The position numbers and the translations under genes were made by a program. A stretch of DNA of 43,135 bases from NCBI GenBank assembly GCA_025869435.1, contig JAOZVS010000131.1, positions 1 to 43,135 of the forward strand. The letters run 5' to 3'. The notes beneath the pieces were generated by a model that saw only the letters and a program-made list of their open reading frames with translations, ran no database searches and was not told the DNA's origin. Of this stretch, positions 17,933-26,286 are shown in pieces; position 1 is the stretch's first letter; each line of letters starts with the position of its first letter. Source of the stretch: Zavarzinia sp. (GTDB lineage: Bacteria; Pseudomonadota; Alphaproteobacteria; Zavarziniales; Zavarziniaceae).

Positions 17933-18568
17933 ATGGCTCTTGAACGGCCGATGACTGCCGAGGGTTTTGCCGCGGCCGTCCCTGTTTCACGTGAAACATT
18001 GCAGCGCCTCGCCGCCTATGCCGAGCTTCTGGAGAAGTGGCAGGCGAAGATCAATCTGGTCGGGCCGGCGACCCTGCCGGACCTGTGGCGCCGGCACATG
18101 CTGGATTCGGCCCAGCTCTTCGCCCTGCTGCCCGAGGCCCCGGCAGGGCGCAAGCGCCGCATCGTCGATCTCGGCTCCGGCGCCGGCTTCCCGGGTCTCG
18201 TCCTCGCCATCATGGGGGCAGGGGATGTTCACCTGGTCGAGAGCGACCAGCGGAAATGCGCCTTCCTGCGCGAGGCCGCCCGCGTCACCGGGACAGAGGT
18301 CACGATCCATCCCTTGCGGATCGAGACCCTGGCCCCGCTCGATGCCGATGTGATCACCGCCCGCGCCCTGGCGCCCCTGGCCAAACTGCTGGATTGGGCG
18401 GCCTCGCATCGATCTGCCCACACGATTCACATAATCCCCAAGGGCAAGGAGGCCGAGGCCGAATTGACCCAGGCCGAACAAGGTTCCACACTGGAGGTCG
18501 AGCGGGTCCGGAGTCTGACCGATCCTGCCGCCACCATTTTCCGGATACGGGTGATCGATCATGACTGA
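17933..18568 (+). CDS. rsmG: 16S rRNA (guanine527-N7)-methyltransferase
   Basis: A 211-aa SAM-dependent methyltransferase (GidB) that methylates G527 of 16S rRNA; its loss can give low-level streptomycin resistance. The SAM-binding motif I is VDLGSGAGFPGLVLAI, and VITARALAPL is a later family motif. The N-terminal PVSRETLQRL is encoded over a parS site (17983-17998), as in many alphaproteobacteria. ATG 17933 lies 1 bp after mnmG; another in-frame ATG at 17909 overlaps mnmG and is less likely. Its end overlaps parA by 8 bp. Confidence 0.95.
   Translation: MALERPMTAEGFAAAVPVSRETLQRLAAYAELLEKWQAKINLVGPATLPDLWRRHMLDSAQLFALLPEAPAGRKRRIVDLGSGAGFPGLVLAIMGAGDVHLVESDQRKCAFLREAARVTGTEVTIHPLRIETLAPLDADVITARALAPLAKLLDWAASHRSAHTIHIIPKGKEAEAELTQAEQGSTLEVERVRSLTDPAATIFRIRVIDHD
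17983..17998. other. parS site 3 (inside rsmG)
   Basis: A third perfect TGTTTCACGTGAAACA lies within the rsmG coding region, where it encodes the residues VSRET. It is about 2.0 kb from the pair upstream of mnmG and 0.6 kb from parA. Confidence 0.95.
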
Positions 18569-19364
18569 CGTCAGGCCATCGGATGTGCGTATCATCGCCG
18601 TAGCCAACCAGAAAGGCGGCGTCGGCAAGACCACCACCGCGATCAACCTGGGCACCGCCCTGGCCGCCGTCGGCCGCAAGGTGCTGATCCTCGATCTTGA
18701 TCCGCAGGGCAATGCCTCTACCGGCGTCGGCGTCGACCGCGCCTCCCGCGAGATCACCTCCTATGACGCCCTGATGGGGGAGGCGACCCTGGCCGAGGCG
18801 CTGGTGGAAACCGCCATTCCCAATCTCTCGCTCGTACCCTCGACCGTCGATCTGTCGGGCGCTGAGCTGGAACTCGTCGATCAGGACCGCCGCGCCCACC
18901 GGCTGAAGGATGCCCTGGCGGCACCGGAAATCGCCCGGGTCTTCGATTACGTGCTGATCGACTGCCCGCCGTCGCTGAACCTGCTGACCCTCAATGCCAT
19001 GGTCGCGGCCGATTCGGTGCTGGTGCCCCTGCAGTGCGAATTCTTCGCCCTCGAAGGGCTCAGCCTGTTGCTGCGCACGATCGAACAGGTGCGCGGCAGC
19101 CTGAACCCGGGCCTCCAGATCCAGGGTGTCGTGCTGACCATGTACGACAACCGCAACAACCTGTCGGATCAGGTCGCGGCCGATGTCCGCAGCTTCCTCG
19201 GCAGCAAGGTCTACAACACGGTCATTCCCCGCAATGTCCGTATCTCCGAGGCGCCCAGCCATGGCCAGCCGGCGCTCGTCTATGATCATCGCTGCGCCGG
19301 CAGCCAGGCCTATATCCGTCTGGCCAGCGAATTGCTGCGCCGGGAAGAGCCGCGCGCGGCCTGA
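18561..19364 (+). CDS. parA: Chromosome-partitioning ATPase ParA
   Basis: A 267-aa Walker-type ATPase of the chromosomal ParA/Soj family, which binds DNA non-specifically as an ATP dimer and moves ParB-parS complexes. The deviant Walker A motif is KGGVGKT at residues 18-24 with the second (signature) lysine; DLDPQGNAS and VLIDCPPSLN follow as the A' and B motifs. There is no N-terminal HTH, as expected for chromosomal rather than plasmid type Ia proteins. It overlaps rsmG by 8 bp and precedes parB by 26 bp. Confidence 0.96.
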   Translation: MTDVRPSDVRIIAVANQKGGVGKTTTAINLGTALAAVGRKVLILDLDPQGNASTGVGVDRASREITSYDALMGEATLAEALVETAIPNLSLVPSTVDLSGAELELVDQDRRAHRLKDALAAPEIARVFDYVLIDCPPSLNLLTLNAMVAADSVLVPLQCEFFALEGLSLLLRTIEQVRGSLNPGLQIQGVVLTMYDNRNNLSDQVAADVRSFLGSKVYNTVIPRNVRISEAPSHGQPALVYDHRCAGSQAYIRLASELLRREEPRAA

Positions 19365-19390
19365 AAATCTGTCTGAAGGATCGAGTGTCG

Positions 19391-20293
19391 ATGGCTGAGG
19401 AAACCCGCAAGAAGGGTTTGGGGCGGGGGCTTTCCGCCCTCATGGGCGAGGTACGGGAAGCGGTGAATGCCGCGACGCCGGCAACGCCGGGGGAGAAGCC
19501 GCGTGCCCTCCGCGAATTGCCGATCGAGCAGATCCAGCCCAACCCGGGTCAGCCGCGCAAGCGCTTCACCGCCGAGGCGCTGGACGATCTCGTCGCCTCG
19601 ATCAAGACCCATGGCATCCTGCAGCCCATTCTGGTGCGCAAGATCGCGGGAGATCGTTACGAGATCATCGCCGGCGAGCGCCGCTGGCGCGCGGCCCAGA
19701 GCGCGCAGCTGCATCAGGTGCCGGTCGTCATCAAGGAATTCACCGATCAGGAGGTGATGGAAGTCGCCCTGGTCGAGAATATCCAGCGCGCCGACCTGAC
19801 CCCGATCGAAGAGGCCGCCGGCTATCAGCGCCTGATCGAGGATTTCGGCCATACCCAGGACGTGATCGCCCGGATCATCGGCAAGTCACGCAGCCATATC
19901 GCCAATACCCTCCGCCTGCTGGCCCTGCCGGCGCCGGTGAAGACCTTGGTCGAGCAGGGCTCGCTGTCGGCCGGCCACGCCCGCGCCCTGATCGGCCTGC
20001 CCGATGCCGCCGCCCTGGCCAAGAAGGCGGTGGACGAGGGTCTCTCCGTCCGTCAGATCGAAGACCTGGCCAAGAAGTCGAAATCCCCCGCCACCGGAAC
20101 GGGCGGGGCAGGGGGCGGCGCCCCGGCCAAGGACATGGACACGATGGAACTGGAAGGCAATCTCGCCGCCGCCATCGGCCTCCCGGTCTTGATCGCCCAC
20201 AAGGGCGACGCCGGCGGCAGCCTGACCATCCGCTACAAGACCCTCGACGAACTCGACCAGATCTGCAGCAAGCTCAGCCGGGTCGAGGACTGA
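19391..20293 (+). CDS. parB: Chromosome-partitioning CTPase ParB
   Basis: A 300-aa ParB/Spo0J protein that binds parS, spreads as a CTP-dependent clamp and activates ParA. The N-terminus (KKGLGRGLSALMGE) is the ParA-stimulating peptide. The CTP-binding domain shows GERRWRAAQ (the Arg-rich box) and ENIQRADLTPIEEA. A central HTH (VIARIIGKSRSHIANTLRLL) reads parS, and a C-terminal dimer domain follows. ATG 19391 was chosen, though an in-frame GTG 6 bp upstream has a closer AAGGA. An inverted repeat (20320-20328 / 20344-20352) follows the stop and may end the transcript. Confidence 0.96.
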   Translation: MAEETRKKGLGRGLSALMGEVREAVNAATPATPGEKPRALRELPIEQIQPNPGQPRKRFTAEALDDLVASIKTHGILQPILVRKIAGDRYEIIAGERRWRAAQSAQLHQVPVVIKEFTDQEVMEVALVENIQRADLTPIEEAAGYQRLIEDFGHTQDVIARIIGKSRSHIANTLRLLALPAPVKTLVEQGSLSAGHARALIGLPDAAALAKKAVDEGLSVRQIEDLAKKSKSPATGTGGAGGGAPAKDMDTMELEGNLAAAIGLPVLIAHKGDAGGSLTIRYKTLDELDQICSKLSRVED

Positions 20294-20361
20294 TCCCGTC
20301 ATCCCTTGTGAACCGTGCCCCGTCGTCCCATAATTGAACTTCCGGACGACGGAAGACAGCG

Positions 20362-20547
20362 ATGAGCAAGAATTCTCCTATGGTCTCCGAGTTCGAGACC
20401 GATCAACAGGAACGCGACTACACGCGCTGGCTGAAAGCCAAGGTGGCGGCAAGGCTCGCCGACTCCCGAGCCATCATCCCGCATGACGACGTCATGGCGG
20501 AAATGGAAGCCATCATCGCCACGGCTGAAAACGACAAGACGCGGTAA
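20362..20547 (+). CDS. RelB-type antitoxin of a type II TA module
   Basis: A 61-aa acidic/basic small protein with the pattern VSEFETDQQERDYTRWLKAK ... IIPHDDVMAEMEAII that I recognise from alphaproteobacterial RelB-family antitoxins. It would bind and neutralise an mRNA-cleaving or gyrase-acting toxin and repress its own operon. The toxin should be encoded immediately downstream: a start codon does lie directly after its stop, but that gene is broken (see 20548). An orphan antitoxin is therefore likely. An inverted repeat at 20320-20352, just upstream of its start, could be its operator or the parB terminator. Confidence 0.75.
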   Translation: MSKNSPMVSEFETDQQERDYTRWLKAKVAARLADSRAIIPHDDVMAEMEAIIATAENDKTR

Positions 20548-20715
20548 ATGTTGCCCATCGTCTGGTTGATGGACGCTCGGAACGATCTTCGACACATCAT
20601 CGCGATCTCCCCCCGCGCGTCATGCCGGCGAAGGCCGGCATCTCGCGACGGGAAGGTGCCTTCGTGTATCGAGACCCCGGCCTTCGCCGGCGTGACGATG
20701 GGCGGATGGCGATGA
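20548..20715 (+). pseudogene. RelE/ParE toxin remnant truncated by a palindromic repeat
   Basis: The ATG at 20548 immediately follows the antitoxin stop. The first 19 codons (MLPIVWLMDARNDLRHIIA) match the start of RelE/ParE-family toxins. The reading frame then runs into a palindromic repeat (20618-20697) and ends at 20715 after 55 codons with a Pro/Arg/Ser-rich, unrelated tail. Normal toxins are about 90-100 aa. The catalytic C-terminal half is missing, so the toxin is almost certainly inactive. Confidence 0.72.
20618..20697. repeat. Inverted pair of REP-like palindromic repeats
   Basis: Two 28-bp units face each other: 20618-20645 (core CCGGCGAAGGCCGG) and 20670-20697 (core CCGGCCTTCGCCGG), 24 bp apart. 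The second, reverse-complemented, matches the first at about 25 of 28 positions. A third, solitary relative is at 41728-41755. This is the form of interspersed REP/BIME-like elements common in high-GC proteobacteria. The pair sits where the toxin gene breaks. Confidence 0.82.
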
Positions 20716-20719
20716 AATG

Positions 20720-20751
20720 AAAAGGGCGGGTCCCTGGGGATCCGCCCTTTT
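20720..20751 (-). terminator. Intrinsic terminator downstream of rho
   Basis: AAAAGGGCGG (20720-20729) pairs with CCGCCCTTTT (20742-20751), and the stem extends inward for about five more pairs. On the minus strand it is followed by CATTTC. It lies 7 bp past the rho stop codon, so the rho mRNA itself seems to end by an intrinsic hairpin. Confidence 0.85.
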
Positions 20752-20757
20752 GCCGTC

Positions 20758-22014
<1,257 letters not shown>

Positions 22015-22292
22015 GGGCTCGACCAACGCAAAGCAGCGGGTGTGGGGATATCGGATGGACGACAGCGCCAGGACAATGTCCAACTGACGGGCCAGAAGGC
22101 CGGATGCCGTAACCAGTGCCGAAGGGAGAGGATAGGTCCGAAGAGCACCCCGGTCTGCCCTCGCGACATCCTGCGGTCGGGCGGGGCCGGAATCGAGGCC
22201 TGAGCGGCCAGGGTACGGGCAACTCGGCCTGCCCGGACAGCCGCACCATGCGCCGCATGGCACGCACTGTCAAACGGAAGTTGCGCGGCTCC

Positions 22293-22736
22293 TCAGAACG
22301 GCTTGAGCACCACGAGCGGCACGATGATCAGGAACAGCACCGTCGGCACTTCGTTCAGGATCCGGTAGAAACGTGCCGTGTGCGGCCGCTCGTCCCGGCC
22401 GAAGCGGCGCACCTGGCCAACCAGCATCCCGTGAACCCCGGACATCAGGATCACGAGCAGCAGCTTGGCATGGAACCAGCCGCCCGCGCTCCACGCCTGG
22501 GTCGCAGCCATCAGCGACAGGCCGAGGATCCAGGTCACGATCATCGACGGGTTTATGATCGCCTTCAGCAGGCGGCGTTCCATGACCTTGAAGGTCTCGG
22601 ACGCATCGGATCCCACCGCCTTGTCGGTGTGATAGACGAAGAGACGGGGCAGGTAGAACATGCCCGCCATCCAGGTGGTGAAGGCGATGATGTGCAGCGT
22701 CTTCAGGATGTTGTAATGCTCGGCCAGGAACTGCAT
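22293..22736 (-). CDS. hemJ: Protoporphyrinogen oxidase HemJ
   Basis: A 147-aa inner-membrane protein with four hydrophobic helices, of the HemJ family that oxidises protoporphyrinogen IX to protoporphyrin IX in most bacteria lacking HemG/HemY. A conserved His lies in the first helix (LKTLHIIAFTTWMAGMFYLPRLFVYH), and a Lys/His motif in GGWFHAKLLLVILMSGVHG; these bind haem b and are essential in the family. It is 11 bp downstream of hemH, giving the order hemE-hemH-hemJ for late haem synthesis. Confidence 0.93.
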   Translation of the reverse strand: MQFLAEHYNILKTLHIIAFTTWMAGMFYLPRLFVYHTDKAVGSDASETFKVMERRLLKAIINPSMIVTWILGLSLMAATQAWSAGGWFHAKLLLVILMSGVHGMLVGQVRRFGRDERPHTARFYRILNEVPTVLFLIIVPLVVLKPF

Positions 22737-22747
22737 GTCTTATTCTC

Positions 22748-23785
22748 TCACTTGGTACAGATGCAGCCAGAACGGCTGGCGTTACAGATCCTGACACCGC
22801 CGTCCGGTGCCGTCCCGCCGTGGCCCCAGGCGGTCGCGACCAGCCGGGCGAGACCCGCGATGAAGGCCGGTTCGCAGCCGACGGCGGGCACCCTCATGTA
22901 ATGCGGCACGCCCGCATGGTCGGCCAGCTCGCGGTACTCGATGTCGAGCTCGACCAGGGTCTCGGAATGTTCGGAAACAAAGGCGATGGGCACGACGATG
23001 AGACCAAGCCCGTCCTTGCCCGCGCGCCTGATCTCGTCATCGGTATAGGGCGCGATCCACTCCAGCGGGCCGACCCGGCTCTGGTAGGATACCACCCAGT
23101 CGAGACCGGGCCGGCCGAGGGCGGCGGCCACGGCCTTCGCCGTCATTTCCACCTGATCCTGATAGGGATCGCCGGCTTCGACGACTTTCTTCGGCAGGCC
23201 ATGGGCCGAGAACAGCAGGCGGCAGGGGGTATCGCCCATCGCTTCCAGCGCCTTGCCGATCAGCAGGCTCTGGGCCTGCACCCAGCCCTGTTCGACCGGA
23301 TAGCAGCAGATGCTGGCGGTCCTGGCGCTTACGCCCGCTTTCGCCGCCGCCCGCCGCCATTCGGCGAGCGACGAGGCGGTCGTCGTGGTCGAGAACTGGG
23401 GATAGAGCGGCAGAAGAACGATATCGTCCGGGGCGAATGCGGCGACGGCTTTCGCTGTTTCCGCCGCCCGCGGATGCCAGTAGCGCATCGCGATGAAGCA
23501 GCGCGCCTCGACATCGAGGGACAGCCCCGCGATCGCCTCGGTCAGGGCCTCGGCCTGGTTCTCGGTCAGGGGCAGGATGGGCGAGCGACCGCCAAGCCGG
23601 CCATAAATCTCCCGCGCCGTCTTCTCGCGCCGGCCCGAGATCAGCCGCGCCACCAGCCAGCGCAAGGGCTGGGGCAGGCGGATGATGGCGGGATCGGAAA
23701 ACAGGTTGAACAGAAACGGCCGAACGGCGGAGGGCCGATCCGGCCCGCCCAGATTGAACAGGACCACCGCCAGCCGACGGGTCAT
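22748..23785 (-). CDS. hemH: Ferrochelatase, probably with a C-terminal [2Fe-2S] cluster
   Basis: A 345-aa enzyme inserting Fe2+ into protoporphyrin IX. Family motifs include VVLFNLGGPDRP at the N-terminus, PLYPQFSTTT, the catalytic-His segment LLFSAHGLPKK, and CEPAF near the end. The C-terminus carries C334, C341 and C343 (RICNASRSGCICTK) with spacing like that of the [2Fe-2S] ferrochelatases of Caulobacter and relatives; the fourth ligand would be a mid-protein Cys in ICCYPVEQGW. The cluster is inferred. It overlaps hemE by 4 bp. Confidence 0.95.
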   Translation of the reverse strand: MTRRLAVVLFNLGGPDRPSAVRPFLFNLFSDPAIIRLPQPLRWLVARLISGRREKTAREIYGRLGGRSPILPLTENQAEALTEAIAGLSLDVEARCFIAMRYWHPRAAETAKAVAAFAPDDIVLLPLYPQFSTTTTASSLAEWRRAAAKAGVSARTASICCYPVEQGWVQAQSLLIGKALEAMGDTPCRLLFSAHGLPKKVVEAGDPYQDQVEMTAKAVAAALGRPGLDWVVSYQSRVGPLEWIAPYTDDEIRRAGKDGLGLIVVPIAFVSEHSETLVELDIEYRELADHAGVPHYMRVPAVGCEPAFIAGLARLVATAWGHGGTAPDGGVRICNASRSGCICTK

Positions 23786-24834
23786 GGCCGCCAGTCCCGA
23801 ATGATCTTCGCGACCTCGCCGACATGGGCCGGCGGGGTCTCGGGCACGATGCCATGGCCGAGGTTGAAGACGAAACGCTGGGGCCCGAGGGTGCGCAGGA
23901 TGATCTCGGTCCGCCGGCGCAGGGCCTCGCCGCCCGCGACCAGCAGCAGGGGATCGAGATTGCCCTGCACGACCGCGCCCGGTTGGACCTGGTCGCGCAC
24001 GAAGTCGAGCGGGGTGCCGGCATCGATGCCCACGGCATCAACCCCCGTAGCCGGGGCAAAGCGCGGCAGCATGGCACCGATTCCCTTGGCGAAGCCGATC
24101 ACCGGCACCTGGGGGAAACGGGCCTTCAGCGCCGCCCTGATGCGCGCTATGGGGCCAAAGACCCAGCGCGCCATCTCATCCTCGGGCAGGGAGCCGGCCC
24201 AGGTGTCGAAAATCTGCAGCGCCTCGGCGCCAGCCTCGACCTGCGCCGCCAGATATTCGATCGTCGCCTCGGTGACGAGGTCGATCAGCCGGCCGAAGCC
24301 CTCAGGATCGCGGTAAGCCCAGAGCCTGGCCGGCTTCTGGTCCGAAGTGCCTTCGCCGGCCACCATATAGGTCGCGACGGTCCAGGGCGCCCCGGCGAAA
24401 CCGATCAGGGCGACATCGGTCGGCAGGCGCTTCGCCAGCAGCCGGACGGTTTCATAGACCGCGCCAACCCGCTCCCCGAAGCCATCCATGGACAGGCTGG
24501 CGAGGCCGGCCGCGTCGGTGACAGGATCGAGGCGCGGTCCTTCGCCCTCGACGAAACGCACGCCCTGGCCAAGGCCATGGGGCACGATCAGGATGTCGGA
24601 AAACAGGATGGCCGCATCCATGCCGAACCGCTCGATCGGCTGCAGGGTGACGGCGCAGGCCTTCTCACTGTCGAGGCAGAAGGACACGAAATCCTTCGTC
24701 GTCGCCCGCACGGCGCGATATTCGGGCAGGAAGCGGCCGGCCTGGCGCATGAACCAGAAGGGCGGCCGATCCACGACCTCGCCCTTCAGGGCCTTCAGGA
24801 AGCGCTTTTCCGTTACCAACAGGGGCTCTGCCAC
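23782..24834 (-). CDS. hemE: Uroporphyrinogen decarboxylase
   Basis: A 350-aa cytosolic enzyme that removes four carboxyl groups from uroporphyrinogen III to give coproporphyrinogen III. The signatures PPFWFMRQAGRFLPEYR and GFAGAPWTVATYMVAG are clear. GTG 24834 was chosen: it opens VAEPLLVTEKRFLKAL, the usual start, and AAAGG lies 8 bp before it; TTG 24840 is an alternative. It is the first gene of the hemE-hemH-hemJ run and is divergent from ppsR. The spacer between them is the probable replication origin. Confidence 0.95.
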   Translation of the reverse strand: MAEPLLVTEKRFLKALKGEVVDRPPFWFMRQAGRFLPEYRAVRATTKDFVSFCLDSEKACAVTLQPIERFGMDAAILFSDILIVPHGLGQGVRFVEGEGPRLDPVTDAAGLASLSMDGFGERVGAVYETVRLLAKRLPTDVALIGFAGAPWTVATYMVAGEGTSDQKPARLWAYRDPEGFGRLIDLVTEATIEYLAAQVEAGAEALQIFDTWAGSLPEDEMARWVFGPIARIRAALKARFPQVPVIGFAKGIGAMLPRFAPATGVDAVGIDAGTPLDFVRDQVQPGAVVQGNLDPLLLVAGGEALRRRTEIILRTLGPQRFVFNLGHGIVPETPPAHVGEVAKIIRDWRP

Positions 24835-25190
24835 TTTCAATACCTTTATATAAAAAGGATTGTAGTTGTTAGTGGATGCCTGTGGATCACGGGGTTCCCC
24901 AGGTTCACCCTGTTTTGTCCCCATGCCGCCCGACAGCCATGTTTCGGGTTCTTCAGTAGTGGCTAAATCGGTGGGTGTCGAGGGAGGGCAGGGCTTTTTG
25001 TTCTGTGAATCCCGTGGATAAGTGACAAGCCGGGATTGCGGCGCCGCGGCTCTTCGGCTCCTGTCCACAGCCCGGCATAAAACCGTCCACCAGGGAGTAT
25101 TCGGTTGAGCGATGAACCCGTAGAAACCGTGAATGTCGAGAGCTGGCCGGAAGAGGGCGATTCATCCCCCTTATCCACGCAATCCACAGA
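24835..25190. other. Probable chromosomal origin of replication (oriC)
   Basis: The hemE-ppsR spacer and the first codons of ppsR hold a cluster of DnaA-box-like 9-mers. TGTGGATCA at 24881-24889, CGTGGATAA at 25013-25021 and TTATCCACG at 25171-25179 each have one mismatch to TTATCCACA. Weaker ones are TGTGAATCC 25004, CTGTCCACA 25061 and CAATCCACA 25180. An AT-rich tract (24841-24870, including TATATAAAAA) beside hemE could be the unwinding element. In Caulobacter and Rickettsia oriC occupies this same hemE-adjacent spacer. Three parS sites and parAB 5-9 kb away agree. No protein-coding gene is supported in 24835-25104. Confidence 0.75.
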
Positions 25191-26013
25191 CAAGGCGACC
25201 AAGCGCCTGCACCTCTATCTGATCTCGGACGCGACCGGCGAAACCCTGTCCTCGGTGGCCAAGGCGGCGATGTCGCAGTTCCCCGATGTCGCGGCGCTGC
25301 TGCATGTCAGCTTCATGGTCAGGACCAGGGCGCAGATCGAGCGCGCGCTCGACATGGCGGTCTCGACCGGCGGGATCATTCTCTACACGCTGGTCAACGC
25401 GGACCTGAGGCTGGTGATGGACGAGGGCTCGCTTTCGCGTCATGTCCCGGCGATCAACGTGCTCGATCCGGTGATCCAGAACCTCGCCGCCTATCTCGGG
25501 ATGCCGGCGCGGGCCATGCCCGGGCGCCAGCACGCCCTCGACGCCGAATATTTCCGCCGCATCGAGGCGATGAATTTCACCCTCGCCCATGACGACGGCC
25601 AGAATCCGCAAGGCCTCTACGAGGCGGATGTCATCCTGCTCGGCGTCTCGCGCACCTCGAAGACGCCGACCGCGGTCTATCTCGCCAATCGGGGCATCAA
25701 GACCGCGAATATTCCCGTGGTGCCGGGCTGTCCGCTGCCGCCCGAGCTGTTCGAGGTGACGAGCCCGCTGGTGGTCGGCCTCACCACCTCGCCCGACCGG
25801 CTGATCCAGGTCCGCCGCCATCGACTGCTGCTGCTCGGCCAGAACGCGGCGACCGACTATGTCGACATGGAAGCGATCGGCAAGGAGTTGACCGAGGCGC
25901 GGCGGCTCTTCGTCAAGCACGGCTGGCCGGTGATCGATGTCTCCCGCCGCTCGATCGAGGAAACCTCGGCCGCCATCCTCAATCTCTACTACGACCGGCT
26001 GAACCTGATGTGA
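25105..26013 (+). CDS. ppsR: Pyruvate, water dikinase / PPDK regulatory kinase-phosphorylase
   Basis: A 302-aa protein of the PpsR/PDRP (DUF299) family, a bifunctional enzyme that inactivates and reactivates phosphoenolpyruvate synthase or pyruvate phosphate dikinase by ADP-dependent phosphorylation and phosphate-dependent dephosphorylation. It has LHLYLISDATGETLSSVAKA after a 30-residue variable start and the P-loop-like LLGVSRTSKTPTAVYLANRG at about 177-196. Start TTG 25105 follows CAGGGAG at ideal spacing; a nearby ATG is out of frame. Its position next to hemE is the conserved origin-flanking arrangement. A GC hairpin (26016-26034) follows the stop. Confidence 0.93.
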   Translation: MSDEPVETVNVESWPEEGDSSPLSTQSTDKATKRLHLYLISDATGETLSSVAKAAMSQFPDVAALLHVSFMVRTRAQIERALDMAVSTGGIILYTLVNADLRLVMDEGSLSRHVPAINVLDPVIQNLAAYLGMPARAMPGRQHALDAEYFRRIEAMNFTLAHDDGQNPQGLYEADVILLGVSRTSKTPTAVYLANRGIKTANIPVVPGCPLPPELFEVTSPLVVGLTTSPDRLIQVRRHRLLLLGQNAATDYVDMEAIGKELTEARRLFVKHGWPVIDVSRRSIEETSAAILNLYYDRLNLM

Positions 26014-26015
26014 AA

Positions 26016-26034
26016 GGCGGGCGGCTTGCCCGCC
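26016..26034 (+). terminator. GC hairpin after ppsR
   Basis: A 7-bp stem GGCGGGC / GCCCGCC with a 5-base loop lies 3 bp after the ppsR stop. It lacks a T-tract, so it is either a weak terminator or an mRNA-end-stabilising hairpin. Confidence 0.45.
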
Positions 26035-26087
26035 GAGGGCGCCGCGAAAGGACTTCTTGCGCGGGTGATCGTCGATTGTTATGACAG

Positions 26088-26216
26088 CCCGGTCATTGGG
26101 GAGTAGCCGCCCGCGGCGAAGCGGGGGTCGCGTCAACAGACTTGGGGGACGGTTTCCGTCCGCCATGGCGCGATCAGCGGATCCGGATCCGCCTGGCGAG
26201 ACCTTTGGCAGGTTGC
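26088..26216 (+). promoter_or_regulatory. yybP-ykoY manganese riboswitch
   Basis: The 5' part carries the signature GGGGAGTAGCC (26098-26108), followed by a GC stem (CCCGC / GCGGG), and GTCGCGTCAACAGACTTGG. The 3' part carries CTGGCGAGACCTTTGGC (26193-26209). These are the two conserved blocks that form the Mn2+-binding loops of this riboswitch class. It ends about 70 bp before the ATG of a TMEM165/GDT1-type exporter, a very common target. It should raise expression when Mn2+ is high. Confidence 0.9.
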
Positions 26217-26286
26217 GTCCGTCCTTCGCAGGGTCGGGCCGCGGCTTGCCATCGGTTATGTGCCCGACCCTGCCCCGTGACGTTCC

